Program-made: the position numbers and the translations under genes
Assembly: GCA_035490315.1 (NCBI GenBank)
Contig: DATHET010000108.1
Span: 1 to 15,211, forward strand
Origin: JADJQU01 sp035490315
Lineage (GTDB): Bacteria; Planctomycetota; UBA1135; GCA-002686595
DNA length: 15,211 nt
Direction of reading: 5' to 3'
The notes under the pieces: model-generated
Databases searched by the model: none
The model's input: the letters and a program-made list of their open reading frames with translations, nothing else
Told to the model about the DNA's origin: nothing
Shown: positions 14,001 through 15,211 of the stretch, piece after piece
How the letters are laid out: each line of letters starts with the position of its first letter
Numbering within the stretch: position 1 is the stretch's first letter

Positions 14001-15211
14001 TTGACTCCGGAGTCCGCGCCCGAAGTCCAGCTCGCGCTGATCGATGAGCTGGGCCGCAGTAATGACGACGCTGCGGCCGCGGGGCTCGCCAGGAGTTTCA
14101 AGTCGATGTCGGCTCCGGCACGCGAGCAGGCCTTCATGCACATCATTCGACGGCCGAAGTGGGTCGAGCCGTTGCTCATCGAGGTCGAAGCAGGCCGCAT
14201 AGCTCCCAACGATTTCGGACCCTTGCGCATCTCGCAGCTCAAGAACCATGGCGACTCCGCCGTTTCCGCGAGAGCTCGCGCAGTGCTCGACAAGATCCAA
14301 GGAGCGCAGAACAAGACGACTGAAGAGTTGATCGCGAAGATCCTGCCGATCGTCGAAGCTCCTGGGGATTCGACGAAGGGTAAGACCCTCTTCGCGCAGA
14401 ACTGCGGCACCTGCCACACCTACAAGGGCGAAGGAGCGCACATCGGGCCGGACTTGACGGGAATGGGAGCTCACGGAATACGCGCGCTGCTGCCTGTGAT
14501 CCTCGATCCGAACGCCTCCGTCGAAGCCGCGTATCTCGAGTACGCGGCGATCACGACCGACGATCGCATGATCACAGGCATCATCGTGCGCGATACGCCG
14601 CAGAGCGTGGTTCTGCGCGCGACGACCGGCGACACGGAGATTCCGCGCGACGAAATCGTCTCGCTGAAATCGACAGGCCGCTCGCCGATGCCCGTCGGCC
14701 TCGAATCGATCGGGCCGGAAGGTCTGCGCGACGTGCTCGCTTACCTGACGAGCGACTACCCGGGTTTCCGCGTGCTCGACCTGCGCCCCTTGTTCAACAT
14801 GTCGTCGCGCGACGGCATGTACGATCCGGAGAAGGCGCCCGACCACATGGGTCTCTTGCGCACCGGCGTGATCGACGTCGAGGGCGTGCCCTTCGAGCTG
14901 CGCGATCCCGAGAAAGCCGAAGGCGGGCGCAATGTGCTCTGCCTTCGCGGCGGGATGCACGCGAACTGGTACTCGCGCACGAGCCTTCCGAAGTCCGTCG
15001 AGATCCCTGTCGGCTTCGCCCTGTCGAAAATGCACGTGCTGGGCGGTATCGCGGCCTGGGGTTTTCCGATCAGGGACGACAAGCAGCCTTGCGTGAAATG
15101 GACCTGGGTCTACGACGACGGCTCGCGCGAGGAAATCGTGCTCCGCGACGGTGTCGAGTTCGCCGATTGGATCGGGCGGCGCGATGTGCCGGGGTCGAAA
15201 TACGTGGAGGA
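11067..15211 (+). CDS. ThuA / PVC-type membrane-bound dehydrogenase / cytochrome c multidomain protein (3' end beyond window)
   Basis: One frame without stops runs from ATG 11067 to the window edge (1381 complete codons); an in-frame TGA at 11043 excludes a longer start. A signal peptide (cleavage near ASA-QS, residues 22-26) predicts export. Domains in order: ThuA-like (about 28-240); PVC-type dehydrogenase of probable beta-propeller form (about 265-648), with DKDGDGRMD (327-335) and DTDGDGVCD (370-378) as candidate calcium loops; a helical HEAT-like region (about 650-1090); a heme-binding domain with CGTCH (1113-1117) and GPDLTGMG (1127-1134), where Met1133 is a possible second heme ligand; then a further beta-rich domain from about 1231 to the edge. 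These proteins are thought to oxidise sugars or alcohols in the planctomycete periplasm and pass electrons to heme; the substrate is unknown. No clear ribosome binding site is seen. Codon use is looser in the HEAT-like part. Confidence 0.9.
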   Translation, partial: MSSSPCRAWLPILVACACIGQASAQSPLRVFLRGGPKTHGSGEHDHPAFVADWTPLLKARGAAVDGSLEFPTSEQLARTDVLVLYAAEGGSIHGPDREHLESYLARGGGIVAIHDSVCGDDPQWFKTVIGGAWEHGHAKWATGTTDLYVRDFDHPITKGVANWRFEDELYTELHMMPEAHVLMAGFQDVFNITPQMWTYEKEKYRAFVAIQGHYRKSFEHDAWRTMLLRGIAWSGKRDVDLLTSPEDRASLAYPTGGPLRPEAAQKALVLHEGFDASLVAAEPLVVNPISLDWDPSGRLWVAETPGYPMKEEFSKIPAHDTISILEDKDGDGRMDSKRVFADKLDLVTSFVFHEDGVIALAAPNIFFLRDTDGDGVCDKREVLFTGFGYGDTHAVMSNARWGLDGWIYATQGYSGNGSTDVRNVGPSGERHFGKIGNGILRFKPDGSAIEIVSSYGSNTWGLDFTPDGELFFSMANGAHLRHVVVPEKALARARLPGTETWADVPDHDRVFPLVVHNEEAYRQIDFIGGFTAASGLVIYDGGAWPEEFNGRAYVAEPTVNLVHEDVITPKGVTFTSTKSEEKEFIASADLWFRPVHMRIGPDGAMYVLDFYNQAAVHNDTRGPEHGPTNAAVRPDRDQAHGRIWRVQHRAVKASPSGWLGRLSGEDLVSALKESTNGWERGTALRLLCERKKPLSIGMGVNLDACVSVVVHDFASVAAWWAYSRRGGLSATGLHRALRTDQFPAVRRNAARIAATGMHVGDPSELMACLKGSDARLKLAALQAIGSAELENPNRLPFELAECFISTSDPWVRSLALSVAARTPLASVIPAAPLGSDQLLEWNVELAGVVAKNGDSELAGELVVKAAENRPTSSTRAILERLWRDRKQGSVPQATPQLRETLARLIASPDFELASVALRFATSWDTRGELTPEIRALGDRLEQEAANTTTALDRRLTCLRSLFGIPDRRSGAIAIAESLLTPESAPEVQLALIDELGRSNDDAAAAGLARSFKSMSAPAREQAFMHIIRRPKWVEPLLIEVEAGRIAPNDFGPLRISQLKNHGDSAVSARARAVLDKIQGAQNKTTEELIAKILPIVEAPGDSTKGKTLFAQNCGTCHTYKGEGAHIGPDLTGMGAHGIRALLPVILDPNASVEAAYLEYAAITTDDRMITGIIVRDTPQSVVLRATTGDTEIPRDEIVSLKSTGRSPMPVGLESIGPEGLRDVLAYLTSDYPGFRVLDLRPLFNMSSRDGMYDPEKAPDHMGLLRTGVIDVEGVPFELRDPEKAEGGRNVLCLRGGMHANWYSRTSLPKSVEIPVGFALSKMHVLGGIAAWGFPIRDDKQPCVKWTWVYDDGSREEIVLRDGVEFADWIGRRDVPGSKYVE

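Noticed and set aside
13229..14419. A 396-codon open frame on the minus strand inside the dehydrogenase/cytochrome gene
   Set aside because: Its product is Ser/Arg/Ala-rich without recognisable domains and lies antisense to a continuous, domain-bearing frame. It is an artefact of GC-rich codon structure.

Overview
The window reads as chromosomal DNA of a GC-rich bacterium, most likely a member of the Planctomycetota. The strongest pointer is the gene entering at 11067, which joins a ThuA-like domain, a PVC-type membrane-bound dehydrogenase domain, a helical HEAT-like stretch and a CxxCH heme-binding domain; this combination is typical of that phylum. Secreted proteins with DxDGDG calcium-binding loops and the conserved C-terminal module on the secreted hydrolase-like protein fit the same group. 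No transposase, integrase, CRISPR array or rRNA was seen.

Layout. 1-146 is the 3' end of a rightward gene that cannot be identified. It converges on two leftward genes: a secreted SGNH/GDSL-hydrolase-like protein (198-1544) and, upstream of it, an exported questin-oxidase-family protein (1742-2854). The latter is divergent, across about 85 bp, from a very large flavin/iron-sulfur oxidoreductase (2940-6410). That enzyme carries a glutamate-synthase-small-subunit/NfnB-like half and a ferredoxin-reductase/PyrK/NfnA-like half in one chain. A leftward tRNA-Arg(CCG) with an encoded CCA lies at 6630-6706. A secreted protein with calcium-binding loops follows (6850-7860) and ends in a hairpin.

The central block (8058-10434) is a tightly coupled three-gene stress-signalling operon: an ECF sigma factor, a single-pass membrane protein in the anti-sigma position, and an RseB/MucB-like lipoprotein. 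Both junctions are ATGA stop-start overlaps with good Shine-Dalgarno sequences. Upstream of the sigma gene is a GGAACC-N16-CGTC element, which looks like an ECF-type promoter and suggests that the sigma factor transcribes its own operon. The membrane protein contains a tandem duplication of about 50 residues that I do not recognise from any anti-sigma family; this is the most interesting novelty in the window. A small helical protein of unknown function (10556-11026) follows, separated by two perfect short hairpins.

The right end (11067 to the window edge) is one uninterrupted reading frame of more than 1381 codons: the ThuA/dehydrogenase/cytochrome protein, with a further C-terminal domain beyond the heme domain. 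Its middle, HEAT-like part has visibly looser codon use than the two ends. Functional claims rest on motif and family recognition by eye; no database search was possible.
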